Source of the DNA: a virus
Length of the DNA: 47,805 nucleotides
IMG/VR virus record: IMGVR_UViG_3300006224_000014
Location: 1-47,805 of that record
Reading direction: 5' to 3' (one strand)
How positions within the stretch are numbered: the first letter of the stretch is position 1; each line of letters opens with the position of its first letter. Made by a program: the position numbers and the translations under genes. Shown here piece after piece: positions 45,548 to 47,805 of this stretch. The notes beneath the pieces were generated by a model. The model saw only the letters and a program-made list of their open reading frames with translations. It was not told where the DNA came from and ran no database searches.

Positions 45548-45874
45548 CACCGGGCCGAACGGGCCAACCTCGTCCACCACGTCGATGCGTCCCCGCACCC
45601 CGTAGCGGTCCTCGACCACGTACCCGTGGGCGCTTGAGCCGGTCACCCGGAACCCAGCGTCCTGGTAGGTCTCCGCGAGCTGGCGGGCGAGCATCTTCCC
45701 GTAGCCGCGGCCGTCCAGGTAGGTGACCTCGTGGCCCATCGCGTCCAGCGACTTGTGGGCTACGGCGCCCAGGTCCTTGGACCCCAGCGCCCCGGTCACC
45801 CGAACGAGTGGACGCGCCCTACGCGCGCGTGCCTTGTTCTTCGGGGCCCGCGCCGCCTTCCTCGTCGCCGCCAT
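45536..45874 (-). CDS. Basic hypothetical protein
   Basis: 112 residues. Very basic N-terminus (RKAARAPKNKARARRARPL), then an alpha/beta domain (DAMGHEVTYLDGRGYGKML, DAGFRVTGSSAHGYVVEDRYG). Possibly nucleic-acid-binding. GGAGGAGG precedes the ATG at 45874. Its 3' end overlaps the MoxR promoter. Confidence 0.6.
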   Translation of the reverse strand: MAATRKAARAPKNKARARRARPLVRVTGALGSKDLGAVAHKSLDAMGHEVTYLDGRGYGKMLARQLAETYQDAGFRVTGSSAHGYVVEDRYGVRGRIDVVDEVGPFGPVVSS

Positions 45875-45933
45875 CGTCCTCGCCTCCTCCTCGCTCCCGG
45901 CAGGAGCTCCCGCGCTCCTGCTCGCACGGTGAA

Positions 45934-45956
45934 AGCATAGCACCCTGTCACCCGCC
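45934..45956 (-). promoter_or_regulatory. Promoter-operator of the 45874 gene
   Basis: Minus-strand GTGACAGG followed by GTGCTATGCT. The layout copies the integrase promoter at 2-23: a TGACAGG motif directly before an extended -10. No good -35. Confidence 0.45.
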
Positions 45957-45986
45957 GATTTGGGGGTTTCGCGCTGGAGCAAAACC

Positions 45987-46143
45987 GCAGGTCAGAGGGG
46001 TTTCGCGTCGGCGCATACAAGCCTCTGACCAGCACAAACGTGTTTGTGCGGCGTTCCGGGCAGCGTGCCCGTACTCCACCCGATTGACCAGGGCGAACAG
46101 AGTTCACCGAATGTTCATCTTCCATCGGCGCAGGTCAGGGGCC
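45987..46143. promoter_or_regulatory. Cluster of second-family motifs with a palindrome
   Basis: Motif copies at 45987-46000 (minus), 46021-46034 (plus) and 46130-46143 (minus), and TTGACCAGGGCG at 46084-46095, similar to copy f. The palindrome GCACAAAC-GT-GTTTGTGC (46032-46049) abuts the second copy. The region separates the leftward and rightward operons, so it is probably a control switch. Confidence 0.5.
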
Positions 46144-46550
46144 TGCCGAAAACGGACAAGTATTTTCCGAGCGCATCGGGGAGGACCCGTTTCGGAGCTC
46201 CTGAGCGGTTTCCGCGCATCTGCCCTGGTCGCTTCTCAGAAACTGAACGCCGTTCAGCCCTCCTGGCGCGGTTTGTTCGGCGGTCATGGTCTCTGGTGCA
46301 AGGCATCTCCCATGTGTCCCCGGGTCATTGACTGCGGGTTGGGCGTGCCCAACCGGGAGTCATGCCCAACCGGCGGTCATCGGTTTCGAGTTGCCGAGAG
46401 GGCAACGAAATCGGGCCCAAAGATGCTGGTCAGACCTATTGACAGTTGCGTTCGAGTGGGGGGTGGGTGATGTCCGGTAGTCATTCGGAATGGTCTTTTC
46501 GGGAAGTCCCGTCCTTTTCGGGCTTCTCGGCCCGTTTCCGGCCAGACTGC
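46144..46550. other. Non-coding control region with operator-like repeats
   Basis: No convincing gene. It holds a palindrome GGTTGGGC-GT-GCCCAACC (46337-46354), whose right half GCCCAACC recurs at 46364-46371, each followed by CGG and GTCAT; a GTTGCC/GGCAAC hairpin near 46390-46406; and TTGACA at 46439 without a well-placed -10. Confidence 0.45.
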
Positions 46551-46579
46551 TTGACGGACCTAGGTTCGAGGCGTAGCCT
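46551..46579 (+). promoter_or_regulatory. Rightward promoter of the clamp/integrase operon
   Basis: TTGACG (46551-46556), 17-bp spacer, TAGCCT (46574-46579). The gene at 46629 follows after about 45 nt of leader. Confidence 0.6.
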
Positions 46580-46628
46580 GTCCTCGTCGGGTACAACCCG
46601 GTTTCCCGAGGCGAGGAGGAGTGGAGGG

Positions 46629-46859
46629 ATGGTATCGCTGTCCCGGATTTGGCTGGTCGCCCAGGGCGCTGACCTGTGGTGGCTGGGTTTGCTGCTCGTT
46701 CAGAAGCGTGTGCTGGAAGTCATCTTGATGGGGCCCGCCATCGTCGTCGGCGTCAAGCGCCGTCGGGCCCGCGAGGCCGAGAAGGCCCTGCACGGGCCGG
46801 TCCAGTTCTTTGAGACCCGTGAAGCCGCGATGGGGGCGGTGCCGTCAGGGGTCGCATGA
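46629..46859 (+). CDS. Small protein with hydrophobic N-terminal half
   Basis: 76 residues. Two hydrophobic stretches (about 3-23 and 28-42), then a basic helix (KRRRAREAEKAL). ATG 46629 is preceded by GGAGG. ATGA overlap with the clamp-like gene. Membrane association is likely; function unknown. Confidence 0.6.
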   Translation: MVSLSRIWLVAQGADLWWLGLLLVQKRVLEVILMGPAIVVGVKRRRAREAEKALHGPVQFFETREAAMGAVPSGVA

Positions 46860-47785
46860 CTACTTTCGCTCACGTCGCTGAGTTGCTGGGGGGCAAGCGT
46901 GCCGTCCCCGCCGAGGCGGGCGTCTACCTCCTCGCCGAGGACCGCGAGATGTCGGTCCTCCTGTCCCTCTCGACCAAGCTCGACCGGACCACCTGGGCGC
47001 TCGTGCGCTACACGGTCCCCACGCCGCTGGGCCGCGGGGTGGCGCACCTCACCTGGTCCGAGCTCGTGAACGACCCGAACGTCACGATGGTCTCGGGGGT
47101 CCCGGCCTCCGAGATGGCCGGACCGGGGCTATGGGTTCCTGCTCTCTCCCTCCCCAGGGGCACCATCCAGGAGCTCATAGCCCGGTTCGGTTCCATCGCC
47201 CAGGCCGAGCACTCACGACCGTCGATGCGGTGCCTCCGGGTGGAGCCGCCCTACATCGTGGCCGCCACGCCCTACCAGGTGGCGGTCGAGCCCCTCCCGT
47301 CCGACCTCACCTGGCTGGGCGAGCCGATGGTGTTGCACCTGCCCGGCGCCGCGCTGCGGACCATCGCCGCGCTCGCTGCGGACGACGCCGACGAGCTTCT
47401 GCTCATGGGGCGCACCCCGACGGGGTTCGCCTGCTCGTTCGGGCCGGTCACGTTCTGGTCCATCGACCCGGGATTCTTCTGGCCTGCGCCTGACACCAGC
47501 GCGGAGCGATGGCACGAGTACCACATCGAGGACCCCATCCAGGAGACGGCCACCACGGTGAAGGAGCTGCGCGCCCACGTCCGCCGCTCCCCCGGCGATG
47601 AGGTCTCCGGGGTCCGCCGCGTCGAGTACGCGGCGGTCTCGTTCATGCGCTCCACCCTGCTGGACGCCGGGCGCCACCTCCGCGGGAACCTCCTCCTGGA
47701 GGTGCCCCGTAGCGCCGAGCAGCCGCTCGTGTTCCGAGATGCTTACGGTGCAACCCACGTCATCGCCCCCCTTCACGCTGCTTGA
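46856..47785 (+). CDS. Sliding-clamp-like protein (DnaN fold, diverged)
   Basis: 309 residues, slightly shorter than bacterial beta clamps (about 370-400). LHLPGAALRTIAALAADD, LLMGRTPTGFACSFGP followed by FFWPAPD, and the end PLVFRDAYGATHVIAPLHAA fit the internal repeats and C-terminal strand of DnaN. A phage clamp could redirect host polymerase III. The gene belongs to the integrase operon, far from the replication genes, and its TGA stop overlaps motif a. Confidence 0.55.
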   Translation: MTTFAHVAELLGGKRAVPAEAGVYLLAEDREMSVLLSLSTKLDRTTWALVRYTVPTPLGRGVAHLTWSELVNDPNVTMVSGVPASEMAGPGLWVPALSLPRGTIQELIARFGSIAQAEHSRPSMRCLRVEPPYIVAATPYQVAVEPLPSDLTWLGEPMVLHLPGAALRTIAALAADDADELLLMGRTPTGFACSFGPVTFWSIDPGFFWPAPDTSAERWHEYHIEDPIQETATTVKELRAHVRRSPGDEVSGVRRVEYAAVSFMRSTLLDAGRHLRGNLLLEVPRSAEQPLVFRDAYGATHVIAPLHAA

Positions 47786-47805
47786 CAGGATGTGCTATCA
47801 TGCGA

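Overview
The window looks like the complete genome of a temperate, siphovirus-type actinobacteriophage. The first 27 bases (1-27) recur exactly as the last 27 (47779-47805), so the molecule closes into a circle of 47,778 bp, and one rightward operon runs across the join. An actinobacterial host is suggested by the high GC content (about two thirds by eye), a WhiB-like protein, a complete Pup (prokaryotic ubiquitin-like protein) gene, leaderless promoter layouts and frequent GTG starts.

Layout. (1) 46.55-47.8 kb and on to 2.9 kb, plus strand: control region, a sliding-clamp-like gene, tyrosine integrase, and a run of small translationally coupled genes. A nested inverted-repeat element and a leaderless minus-strand excisionase-like gene follow (2.9-3.4 kb). 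(2) 3.4-21.7 kb, plus strand: terminase, portal, a MuF protein fused to a kinase-like domain, Pup, an accessory island, prohead protease, HK97 capsid protein, head-tail connectors, tail tube, a repeat-built fibre protein and an M15 peptidase. (3) 37.5-21.7 kb, minus strand: RecB-type exonuclease, WhiB-like regulator, primase and helicase pieces, nucleotide-metabolism genes, amidase lysin and membrane proteins, ClpP-like protease, tail chaperones with a -1 frameshift site, tape measure and two large tail proteins. Head and tail operons therefore converge at 21.715 kb with overlapping stop codons. (4) 37.8-39.8 kb: an HTH repressor-like gene, a tandem array with 51-52 bp period, and a hairpin-rich non-coding kilobase. 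(5) 39.8-45.9 kb, minus strand: two blocks of small proteins, and a MoxR-type AAA+ ATPase coupled through a 32-residue membrane peptide to an HExxH/VWA protein.

The most unusual region is 9.18-9.44 kb. A 64-residue Pup ending in Gly-Gly-Glu is followed after one base by a 67-nt RNA that has the two ends of an actinobacterial tmRNA (tRNA-like domain with G3-U wobble) but none of the mRNA-like domain. The phage thus carries parts of two bacterial protein quality-control systems, pupylation and trans-translation, side by side in its head operon, plus a ClpP-like protease and a MoxR/VWA module elsewhere. Reading every GAT in the window, I found no GATC at all, which suggests strong restriction pressure. 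A dispersed GCCTTGAC/GCCTCTGACC motif in gene gaps and over stop codons resembles the stoperators of cluster A mycobacteriophages. No database searches were run; functional calls rest on motifs and gene order.
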